From Owenia fusiformis (Eukaryota; Annelida; Polychaeta; Sabellida; Oweniidae): a stretch of 64,000 bases of DNA. Position 1 is the stretch's first letter; every line of letters begins with the position of its first letter. The translations under genes were made by a program, and so were the position numbers. The DNA lies in contig CAIIXF020000005.1 in NCBI GenBank assembly GCA_903813345.2, positions 620,001-684,000 of the forward strand, written 5' to 3'. The notes under the pieces are model-generated. The model made no database searches and was not told the origin of the DNA. It saw only the letters and a program-made list of their open reading frames with translations. Below are positions 54,574 through 64,000 of the stretch, piece after piece.

Positions 54574-55185
54574 ACAAGGCATTAACATGACAAAATGTCA
54601 CTACCTAGTTGCTCACAATATTATGAGTTCAATCTTAAGTTAGATTTGAACTTCTGAGAACTTGTAGATGACTTTGGAAAAACAAATTGGTCAATTTGAA
54701 GCTTGAAAAATACCTTTTTGACCTTGAGAAGATCATTGAAGGTCAAATCTTTTTTGACCATGAGAGTGTCATTGAAAGTCAAAACTGTAGTCATATTTAA
54801 ACTTTTGAGAACTTGTAGATGATTTTGAAACAGAATTTGTCAATTTGAATCTTAAATCTTAAGTCAAATTTGAACTTCTGATAACTTCTAGATGATTTTG
54901 AAAAAAAATTTGGTCAATTTGAAGCAAGTTATCTTTTTGACCTTTTTAACCTATTTTGACCTTGAAAAGGTCATTGAAGGTCAAATCTTAAATATAAGGT
55001 CAGATTTGAACTTCTGGAAACTTGTAGATGATTTTGAAAAGATTGAAGTCAGTCTAAACAGTATTTTTGAAGTTATTGGAAGTTGTTAGATCACCAATTA
55101 GCCGATTGCCAGCCACTAACCACCAACTGCCATAAAAAACAGAGACCATAACAATATGTCACCACTTTTCGGTGATGGCATAAAA
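54574..55185 (+). mobile_element. Minisatellite-cored element (Helentron/'pearl'-like), copy 3
   Basis: The 5' end acaaggcattaacatgacaa, tgtcactacctagttgctca, four or so core units, and the 3' end gaccataacaatatgtcacc with a terminal hairpin ending near ggtgatggcat. Collinear with 25196-26010. It ends about 80 bases from the last exon of the LRR gene. Confidence 0.8.
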
Positions 55186-55265
55186 AGATATCAAACTGTG
55201 TTTACTTTTTTACTTTTATGAGACAAGGCCACACACCAGCTTGGCCACTCAGAGCTGATGTTATA

Positions 55266-58200
55266 TTATACCCATTTTAGGTAAGTTGTAAAGGAGATCA
55301 TTTCATGATGGTTGAACCCCTCCCCTCGACCCTTCCTGATCTTCTTGAATTCTACTGTCTCCCTTACATACCTGTACTCTATGGTACCATTTCCATCATT
55401 GTCTATCATTTGCAGTAAAACATCTATCAGTTTCTAAAACATAAACATTTTGATTGATTTTTAACCTTTTACATAAAATTCAGGCATAAATAGTGATTTC
55501 CTCAGTTCTGGAAAAGAGTCTCCTTGGGGACTCCAGGTACCATTATACTAGTGCAGTTCTTGAAAAAATCAAAACTTTGGGCAATGGGCATACTTTTAGC
55601 TTTTAAAGGTATATTCCTAATATATAGCTATAACCATTATATATACTTTCAGTGTTTCGCAAAACACAGAAAAATGTTTTGATATGGTCAATATTGATCA
55701 CTTAAAAATGTGGTGCTCAATTCCAGTAGGCTGCCATCTTTTAAGATTTCACTCAGAAAGTGATGTCATTGACTCTCAACTTTGCACATAGCATAAGTAA
55801 CTTAAGAATTACAAAACCAGCTGAATTTTCTTTTTCAATTTGTCTATGCTTTAATCCCTCTAAAAGTCTCTTCTTTTATTCTAAGCTGAAAAGCTCTGAA
55901 AATATTTTTTCACATAAAGAACCACTTGTCTAGAAGCGATTTTGTGCACTCCTATACTGTTATAGGCAAGGTTATGAAAGTTGAGAGTCGATGACATCAC
56001 TTCCTGAGTGAAATAAAAAAGATGGCAGATTACTTATAAGATGGCAGATTACTGGAAATGAGCACTACAATTTTTAAATGATAAATTGACTATATTAAAA
56101 CATTTTTCCATGTTTTACTAAATATGAAAAGTATATATATGACTATAGCTATCATACCGGAATAGAAATATAGTCAGAAATATACCTTTAATACAAGTGT
56201 GTTCTAAAAACTTACTATATACAATTGAAAACACAAAGGAATAGCCGTCTAATATATTTTACAGAAACTGCCTTCTTATGGAGGAATTCTAGAGCCCTTC
56301 ATTGTGATGTAGCCACAATATACATATCTCGCTTTTTGGTTAATCAATTTGGTTTGAATGAAGTTTTTATGATGGATGTATGAGGGAGTACAAGTAACAA
56401 CAAAGATGTTTGATGCTAGACAAGTATTGAATACTTACACTTGTTAGACAAAGGCCAGCATTTTTGAGTCCATATTTCATCTCTTCTAGAGTCACATCTC
56501 CTGACTTGTCCTTGTCTAATTGTACAAATAAATCCTCAAGTCGTAAAGCATTATCATTGATAAATCTATCAAACACCTGAATCACACTGCCTATTACCTG
56601 TAAATTGAAAAAGTAAATATTGAATTTCTAGCTGAGCTTTCTCTGAAATGCCCAAGAGAAAAGGTAGAGCTAAACTGTGTAAAGTTAACATAGGGAATTA
56701 TGCAAAGTTTACATCAGGACTTATGCAAAGTTAGAATGGGGACATACATGTATGCAAAGTTTACATGGGGAATTATGCATTGTTAACATTGGGACTTATG
56801 CAAAGTTTACATCGGGACTTACGCTAAGTTAAAATGGGGACATATGCAAAGTTAAAATGGGGACATATGCAAAGTTTACATGGGGAATTATGCAATGTTA
56901 ACATGTGGACTTATGCAATGTTAACATGGGGACTTATGCAATGTTAACATTGGGACTTATGCAATGTTAACATGGGGACTAATGCAAACTTAAATTAAAA
57001 ACATGACTGTCATGACATTTCCATTTTACCACATTTTATATAATGAACAGTAAAATATAATATTACCCTTGATTTCTCAAAGCCTCCTACACCTCCATGC
57101 ATCAGAATGATGTCTCTTTCAGCTTCCAATTCCTGGATCTTTTTGAAAACACCACTTGTTAATGTGATGTCCTGTAAATACAAATAATGATGCATTTCAT
57201 TTGTAGATTTGGTATGATTAAAAGGGATTCAAATTCATTTTCCAATGTGGCCTTTGGTGATCCGCATCTTTTCAGAATAGACTAGATGCGAGAAGAAATA
57301 ATCTTGATTTATGTTTTATGATTTATTCAGTCAAAGTGATGTCATATTTGAAATCTAAGTACATGTAATGGTACATCTAGAAATACGGTTTCGAAAACTA
57401 TTATCAACTTTGAAAATTTCAGACCATTTTCAGAATTATACAGACTTTTTCCATAATTATTCAGTTAAGGGAGGATTTAAGAAATAAGTATATCCTGAAA
57501 AAATCTTGTTGAGGGCTTGGAGAGTCTGAGTTGAGATATCACATTTCAAGCATCATAATTATATTTTTCTTAGATGTAATAATGTGGTATGGATATTTAT
57601 TATAAGTATTAGAAGTAAAATGAATATTTATGAATGGTAAAGCAGTGTATATACATGTATATTTAACATTATAACTAGAAAATGGCAACTCCACGGAGTA
57701 GCAAATCTCAACGAATACTATATCAATCATGAATCTGTACAGTCACAATGTAATATTTACCATCTACTCTTCAATTCAATAAATATTTGAGATCATTGTA
57801 GTATCATGTAACCATGTTTTAAAGATAACTCTAAGTAATGGCTAATTCCTGCTCTAGGTAGCCATTTTGAATTTTCTGAGGCCCAAATCAGAAAAATGAT
57901 ACAATATTTGTACTCCCGCCATTTTAAAAGCAGCGGCCATCTTGGAAAAAAAAATTTGCATCAAACTATACCAATATACATCTTTCCACCAATGAAGATA
58001 TGAAGAAAATCTGCCAACTAGTATTTGAGTTATCTTCAGGACTGACGGACGAATGGACTGACTGACTGTCGTACGGACGGCTTCACTATATCCCTACCGA
58101 ACTTCGTTCTTTGGGATAAATAGCAATGTGGTGCTTCTAAGGTCAACATACTGGATTTAATTAAAAATAGTAATATTAATATAAATTAGTAAAGTAGTGC

Positions 58201-61200
58201 AAATTCTGTATTTTTATAAAATAGTAATATGGTGTGCATATTTATAAATAGTAAAGCAGTGCACATATTGTGTTTTTATACAAATAGTAATATGGTGCAC
58301 ATATTCATAAATAGTAAAGCAGTGCACATATTGTGCTTTTATAAACAGTAATATGGTGCACATATTTATGAATAGTAAAGCAGTGCACATATTGTGTTTT
58401 TCATATTTATAAATAGTAAAGAGTGAACATACTGTGTTTTTATACAAATAGTAATATGGTGCACATATTCATAAATAGTAAAGCAGTGCACATATTGTGC
58501 TTTTATAAACAGTAATATGGTGCACATATTTATGAATAGTAAAGGAGTACACATATTGTGCTTTATAAATAGTAATATGGAGCACATATTTATAAATAGT
58601 AAAGCATTGCACATATTGTGTTTTAATAAATAGTAATATGGTGCACATATCTATAAATAGTAAAGCAGTGCACATATTGTGTTTTAATAAATAGTAATAT
58701 GGTGCACATATCTATAAATAGTAAAGCAGTGCACATATTATGTTTTATAAATAGTAATATGGTGCACATATCTATAAATAGTAAAGCAGTGCACATATTA
58801 TGGTTTTATAAATAGTAATATGGTACACATATTTATAAATAGTAAAGCATATACTGTGTTATTAGAGGGACTTGACTTTTCATGGAATTTATATAGTAAA
58901 GAGGTACATAATTATAAATTCATAATGGTGCATAGGCAAATAGTAACAAATATTCAAGTAATTGGGGTACAAAATCAGTAGAGGGCTACAAAGACCGTAT
59001 CCCTAGGAAAAAGTAAATCATTAAATAACATGAACATTTTCCACCTTGTTGTACTTGTATATCAGTCTATATATGAAATCTCAAACTTAACTTAAAGGCC
59101 ATATAGCCATGGCAGTATCTCTAAGTCAATCAGAGACCTCAATACTATAAAACAGGGGTCTGAATTTCTGAATGGGAATAAGATAGAAAGAAATGATGTT
59201 CACTCGCACCATATCATACTCTCGGAGGAAGACCTTACAAAAAAGTATATTAGTCTTCCACTAAGCCTCTGCCACCACCTCCCGATGCCCTCCCAATTAT
59301 CTATTATTGGCATTGGGGAGAATGTGGGAGGGGGTAAGACAGGGCCTTATTGCAAGACCAAAAGAATGTTGCACTTCACCATTCCTGGTAACTCTACTGT
59401 AAAACATGTGTTTGTGATCACTGAACACCTGTCTGGGGTAAACATCAGAGCACATAAGAACACTTTTTACATTCTAATGAAATCCTATAAAATCTTTCAA
59501 TCTTTCAATGTGACCACTGAATAGTTTAACCCTAAAAGGATTAACCTAATCCCAGCAGGATTCACATTAGACATGTTTTGCTGTATTGATATTACTACTT
59601 TATTATCTTATAAATAAATGGATGGAATTATGGGTGTGCTTGATTGAAAAGTGGAGAATTTTGCATGCAATTTCTATTTCAGGATGCAATATTGTTATTA
59701 TAACATTTCTACTTACCAAAACCATGTCATATAATCCTGGACAATTAAACATAAAACAATAACAATATGGTGTTCTGATGATTTGGAAAGTGATTTTCTA
59801 ACCCAATATTGCATGTGGGTACTAGCATCATGATTCCATGAGTTGATGGTTTCATAGCTCAGACCAGGGCCTTTGTACTATATGTACTGACAAACTCTGT
59901 GGTATGATCACCTAAATGTGGATACTAATATATTAACAAGATGATGAGGTCTGGTTCGTTATATGCATTATAAAATAGTGTTCAAATAGTCCTACTTGCA
60001 GGGTGGGACAAAATGATACAAGGCATTAACATGCAAAATGTCACCTGCCATTTGTCTCAGATGAAAATATAATGAATTTTTATTTAATGCGACTATTTCA
60101 AATTAGCCCACCCTGTACACATAATAGTTAATATCATCTAACAATTGATCTTCAAGTGAGTAACTTGTGCTCCTTCTATGGCTGACTATGATGTAGAATA
60201 CAAGATATGGTATAAATGGAATACCAGGTATGTCAAAATGTATATGAAAGATAAATTTGTAATAAGCTAAATTTTGATAAGCTAAATTTTAATGAACTTT
60301 CTAGAACTAATCACACCATCCTGTGTTGAGTATTGACTGATGATTACGACAATGGGTTATCATAGAATGGACCATGGCCAATAATATGGGTGCCATTTAC
60401 TGAATATGGACACCAATCATTGAATATGAGTAATTTATTGAAAATGGGTCTCATATTTATTGAATATGGGTGCCATTTATTGGAAATGGGTAAAATTGAT
60501 TTGATATGCGTCTCATTTATTGAATATTGGTCCCATTTATTGAATATCAGCACAATATTCTATGATGCCCCATAGAGCAAAACTAAAAGCATCACACATT
60601 TACCTTACACCCAACACATCCCTAGAATCAAATATAAAACAGGTTAACGGTCAAACAAAAAATGAGTTACGGGTTAAAACAGAGCTAAAGCACATAAATT
60701 ATATCACATGATACATATCACACATTGATAATCAAAAAATGCTTTTTATTCAATTACAAATACTGTTACCTTTCAATAAATGTCATATAGTAAGATTATT
60801 ACCTCAATTCCCACAAGTTTGAGTTTCTCATTTTTGTTGATGCCTTTAAGCAGTGCCTCCATCCCCTCCTCTCCTATAGGATTCATGCCAAGCTGGAACA
60901 TTCACAAACACAGAATCTATATTTTACACAGATAAATAAAATTTGGGAAAAAAAGTGGTACCGTATATTTAAAACAAGAAAATGTAGTATTGAAGGAGCA
61001 AGAAATAAATAAAATGTAAAATGTTGCTAGACTCCATTTTCAATAGTAAGAATAGATGTTCTTAAACAGGACATTCGGCTTGCTTTTTAGAACTTTTTGT
61101 TGGTACTAATATCTGTATGATTATGGAGTACATTATAATTGTAAATCTCACCAGTAATGTTTCAACTGACATATTTTTGGCCACTCCCAATCCTAACTTC

Positions 61201-64000
61201 TTGGCACCTTCATTGTTGATTCTGTTATTACTGGAATGTGTAACATGCAAACAAGGTTTTATTTAGCTTTTTGATTTTTCACTTTATACTTGTATACAAA
61301 AGCATAGACATGACCAAATTTTTAGGATTTTACATAAGAGTTTTAACAATAGATTATTATTGTTTTTGAACATTTTGGGAATACTCTTATATTGTGAATA
61401 CTCTTACATTTGTGGTTTCCTATATAAACAACCTAATAAGTAGTAGTCTACAGATCAAAGTCAAGTTACACTTTTAATCTAATATCACAAATGACAGACA
61501 TGGAAAGGATAGAAAGTGCAACATGTTGCAAGAATCTTCAAACATTATGTACTAACCTTAAATCTAAAACTCTAAGTTTGTTGTTGACTTTTAAAGCCCT
61601 CATAAGATGTATGGCACCTTTCACACCAAACCCATTCCACGATAAATCTAAAATTTCTAAAGTCCCATTGGTCTGTAAGTAAATCATTTATAACCAATTA
61701 AGTCATAGCATCACCATTGGAATCTCCAGCTACTCATAATGGACTTGGCAGATTAATCGATACATCGCGATTTCTTCGCCAAATGTGATTCTGGCAATGC
61801 ATCGATGTCTGAAACATCAATGTTTTTACAAAAAAGTAAATCTTCTAAAATCCCCTTTTCCTATCTCGTTTTCATGCAAATGCCATACTTTTTCACCCTT
61901 TAGTTCATCTTCCAATATTCTCTGATATGCTTTCACTTTAAAAAAGTTTTAAGTTATTGAAATGAAGCATTTATTTACGCACATGACCAACCGGAAGTAT
62001 CATACTATTATTTATTTGCTGCATTCAGAAGTTCATTTCTTTTATAATGGTGGTAAGTTTGGTCAGACTTTTCTTGATGTACACCACGATGTGCCTCGAT
62101 GTTCATGATTGAAAATTGCTGATGTATGATTATGGCACATTGGGACAATACTATTATCAATGTCTTGCTTAGTATCAATCTTTTGTGTCAAATTTAAAAT
62201 CTGTGATGCCTTTTTTGTGTCTAGAAATTTGTGATGCCTTCAGAGATGATTGTGATGTGTTCAGAGCTCCTGTTTTTTTTATAGATTTTTAGATGAAGTA
62301 AAACTGTTCAAATATGCAGGAAGGCAGAATTTATTGAAATTGCCTTAGGGATGGTGTTCAATTATCAACAGTATTACGGAATAATGAAGCTAATTTTATT
62401 AGGGCGGGGGGGGGGGGGGTGGGGGGAAATGATGGTTTCGTCAGCAAAGAGTGCTGATTTTTTTATATTAAAATTAAAGACAAATCAACATTTTTAAATT
62501 TCGTGATGAGAGTTAAACCATAACAAAATTAATTTCATTTTTTCATGACTGTTGATAATAGGATGCCTTCCCTTATCCTCCACGAATTTTATATAAAATG
62601 GTCAAAAATTAATATGGTTCCTCACACTGAGAGCTTTTCCAACTGCTACTGCACCTTTCTCTCTGATTGAGTTCCAGCTCAGGTCTATCTCTATAAGGCC
62701 TTCATTCACTGCCTGAAAACATATAGACCAATACAGTAAACCTATAAAGTGGAACATCTACAGGTCTATTCCTATAAGGCCTTCATTCACTGCCTGAAAA
62801 CATATAGACCAATACAGTAAACCTATAAAGTGGAACATCTACAGGTCTATTCCTATAAGGCCTTCATTCACTGCCTGAAAACATATAGACCAATACAGTA
62901 AACCTATAAAGTGGAACATCTACAGGTCTATTCCTATAAGGCCTTCATTCACTGCCTGAAAACATATAGACCAATACAGTAAACCTATAAAGTGGAACAT
63001 CTACAGGTCTATTCCTATAAGGCCTTCATTCACTGCCTGAAAACATATAGACCAATACAGTAAACCTATAAAGTGGAACATCTACAGGTCTATTCCTATA
63101 AGGCCTTCATTCACTGCCTGAAAACATATAGACCAATACAGTAAACCTATAAAGTGGAACATCTACAGGTCTATTCCTATAAGGCCTTCATTTACTGCCT
63201 GAAATCATATAGACCAATACAGTAAACTTGTTAAGTGGAACATCTACAGGTCTACTCCTATAAGGCCTTCATTCACTGCCTGAAAACATATAGACCAATA
63301 CAGTAAACCTATAAAGTGGAACATCTACAGGTCTATTCCTATAAGGCCTTCATTCACTGCCTGAAAACATATAGACCAATACAGTAAACCTATAAAGTGG
63401 AACATCTACAGGTCTATTCCTATAAGGCCTTCATTTACTGCCTGAAAACATATAGACCAATACAGTATATCTATAAAGTGGAACATCAACATTCATTCTC
63501 CAGACTCCAGCTCAGGTCCAATGTCCAGAAGGTATCAGACAGCCTCTATAATTTGAACAAAATCTGCCAACCTGTATTTGTGTTATCATTTGGATGGATG
63601 GATGAATGGATGATCAGGTTTTTTATATCCCTCATAAACTACAATCAGTGAGATAATCACATGAATGTCCTACCCTATTAAATTACATGTTACGGGTAAA
63701 TGAACATATCAATTCTATCACATGGTCCTCAGACTGACCACATTATTCTGCCTCAAAATTGACTTTAACATTAAGACAAACACTCTCCTCCATAAGTTTG
63801 GCAACTTAAGAAACAAATTCAAGATTCAAACATAACAGACTTGAATATTCAATCAAATGAGAATGAAAATCTTACGAGTCCAGCTCCCAGGTACTGCCCC
63901 CCTACATCACAGAAGTCATTATAGCTGAGGTCAAGGCACTCTAAAGATGTGTTGTTCTTTAGACCCTCGGCAAGACATTTGGCATCTCCATCACTTAAAT
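55266..64000 (-). CDS. LRRC74-like leucine-rich-repeat and EF-hand protein, C-terminal part
   Basis: Eight minus-strand exons: 63876 to beyond 64000, 62626-62712, 61557-61672, 61152-61230, 60803-60892, 57067-57171, 56439-56597, 55266-55433. GT-AG junctions and phases agree throughout. The first five encode ribonuclease-inhibitor-type LRRs of 28-29 residues (NNTSLECLDLSYNDFCDVGG; LIEIDLSWNSIREKGAVAVG; TLEILDLSWNGFGVKGAIHL; LDLSNNRINNEGAKKLGLG; LGMNPIGEEGMEALL). A helical linker (KKIQELEAERDIILMHGGVG) follows, then two EF-hands. Loop 1 (DKDKSGDVTLEE) is canonical. Loop 2 (DNDGNGTIEYRY) has Tyr at position 12, so its calcium affinity is doubtful. The last exon is read to TAA at 55266-55268; a donor-like gtatgtaag at 55371-55363 could end it earlier. 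Layout matches LRRC74A/B. Likely a calcium-responsive scaffold; the function is not known. The 5' exons lie outside the window. Confidence 0.88.
55603..56191. mobile_element. TTAA-flanked MITE with long inverted repeats, copy 2
   Basis: The ends ttaaaggtatattcct and gaaatataccttta share the TTAA flanks. It aligns along its length with 28525-29133, including aatatggtcaa, aaaaatgtggtgctcaattc, gatttcactcaga and acttgtctagaagcgatttt. It sits in the last intron of the LRR gene. Confidence 0.8.
56690..56995. repeat. ~21-bp tandem repeat (gggacttatgcaaagttaaca)
   Basis: About fourteen units of [ta]gggga[ct]ttatgcaa[at]gtt[at]acat, with variants acatatgcaaag and aattatgcaaag. Intronic in the LRR gene. 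Confidence 0.85.
57172..57679. other. LRR-gene intron, nothing recognised
   Basis: AT-rich intronic sequence without a recognised feature. Confidence 0.4.
57680..58118 (+). repeat. Dispersed 'cccatcgaa'-type element, diverged copy 4
   Basis: The start ggagtagcaaatctcaacga corresponds to gcgtagcgaatcccatcgaa of copy 2. The interior has 'agcggccatcttggaaaaaa' and 'ttgagttatcttcagga', and the end has a gacgga-rich stretch followed by tatatccctaccgaacttcg and ttctttgggat. Most similar to copy 3. Confidence 0.7.
58195..58860. repeat. ~58-bp tandem repeat (agtaatatggtgcacatat)
   Basis: About eleven units of agtaatatggtgcacatatt, tataaatagtaaagcagtgc, acatattgtgtttttataaat, with small indels. Overlapping minus-strand open frames are repeat artefacts. 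Intronic. Confidence 0.9.
58861..60354. other. LRR-gene intron with a solo minisatellite-element end
   Basis: Mostly unique. Near 60016-60050 atacaaggcattaacatgca and aaaatgtcacc match only the 5' end of the minisatellite-cored elements. The frame near 59285-59524 shows no family motif. Confidence 0.5.
60355..60560. repeat. ~21-bp tandem repeat (tttattgaatatgggtgccat)
   Basis: About nine units with variants (gggtctca, ggtaaa, ggtccca), bounded by catagaatgg and attctatgat. Intronic. Confidence 0.85.
61673..62625. other. LRR-gene intron, with a poly-G run
   Basis: No gene or repeat recognised; a G run lies at about 62405-62426. Confidence 0.45.
62691..63495. repeat. 81-bp array made from an LRR exon's 3' splice site and start
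   Basis: The motif gcctgaaaacatatagacca recurs exactly every 81 bases (62711, 62792, 62873, 62954, 63035, 63116, 63197, 63278, 63359, 63440). The first is the genuine acceptor of exon 62626-62712. Each further copy carries, on the minus strand, the acceptor (tatatgttttcag) and the first ~33 bases of the exon (GCA GTG AAT GAA GGC CTT ATA), then a TAG where the exon continues with AGC. About 63495-63530 holds one more, diverged, exon fragment (ttggacctgagctgg). Confidence 0.92.
63540..63660 (+). repeat. 3'-end fragment of the 'cccatcgaa' element
   Basis: tttgaacaaaatctgccaac, 'tgtgttatcatttggatgga' with a ggat microsatellite, then 'ttatatccctcataaact' and 'agtgagataat' follow the 3'-end order of copies 1-4. 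Diverged. Confidence 0.5.

Noticed and set aside
58214-58675. Overlapping minus-strand frames (MCTALLFINMCTILLFI repeats)
   Set aside because: Pure translation of the 58-bp tandem repeat.
62626-63495. 81-bp units as extra functional LRR exons
   Set aside because: Each copy has only the exon's first ~33 bases followed by TAG and no donor, so none can encode an LRR.

Overview
The window is eukaryotic nuclear DNA, AT-rich, with GT-AG introns, three animal housekeeping-type genes and a very high load of transposons and tandem repeats. Gene content (a CNBP-type zinc-knuckle protein, an EPHX4-type epoxide hydrolase, an LRRC74-type leucine-rich-repeat/EF-hand protein) and repeat style (minisatellite-cored elements resembling bivalve 'pearl'/Helentron-derived elements, tRNA-derived SINEs, many foldback MITEs) suggest a marine invertebrate, most likely a lophotrochozoan such as a mollusc. 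That assignment is inference; no species can be named from the sequence.

Layout. 1-2739: AT-rich intergenic DNA with an atat-rich satellite. 2748-7219 (minus): a 5'-truncated L1/Tx1-like LINE with an exact 8-bp target-site duplication. 7398-8018: a mariner-like MITE. 9186-13745 (plus): a second, unrelated LINE whose 1222-residue ORF2 is uninterrupted. 13834-15663: an apparently perfect 915-bp tandem duplication, then a SINE and a possible last exon of an unknown plus-strand gene (16258-16396). 16541-22100: MITEs, a minisatellite element, a foldback element and probable 3' UTR. 22101-35328 (minus): the CNBP gene, four coding exons and eight CCHC knuckles, with introns packed with transposons. 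35329-46371: no gene seen; nested hAT-like and other terminal-inverted-repeat elements. 46372-49324 (minus): EPHX4-like gene, five exons, 358 residues, catalytic residues intact. 49740-52830: a large tandem array with a 125-bp higher-order unit, invaded by two elements. 53813-54040: a SINE copy bounded by inverted repeats. 55266 to beyond 64000 (minus): the C-terminal eight exons of an LRRC74-like gene, with many intronic tandem repeats.

The three genes do not form a pathway: CNBP is a nucleic-acid chaperone, EPHX4 a membrane-anchored alpha/beta hydrolase, and the LRR/EF-hand gene probably a calcium-responsive scaffold. The most unusual material is in the mobile DNA. Two hAT-like elements share one internal core but have different ends. 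A foldback family carries a start codon followed by a splice donor on both arms. An 81-bp array in the LRR gene is built from copies of an exon with its 3' splice site. A hammerhead-like motif sits inside an inverted repeat. I found no virus-derived elements or toxin genes.
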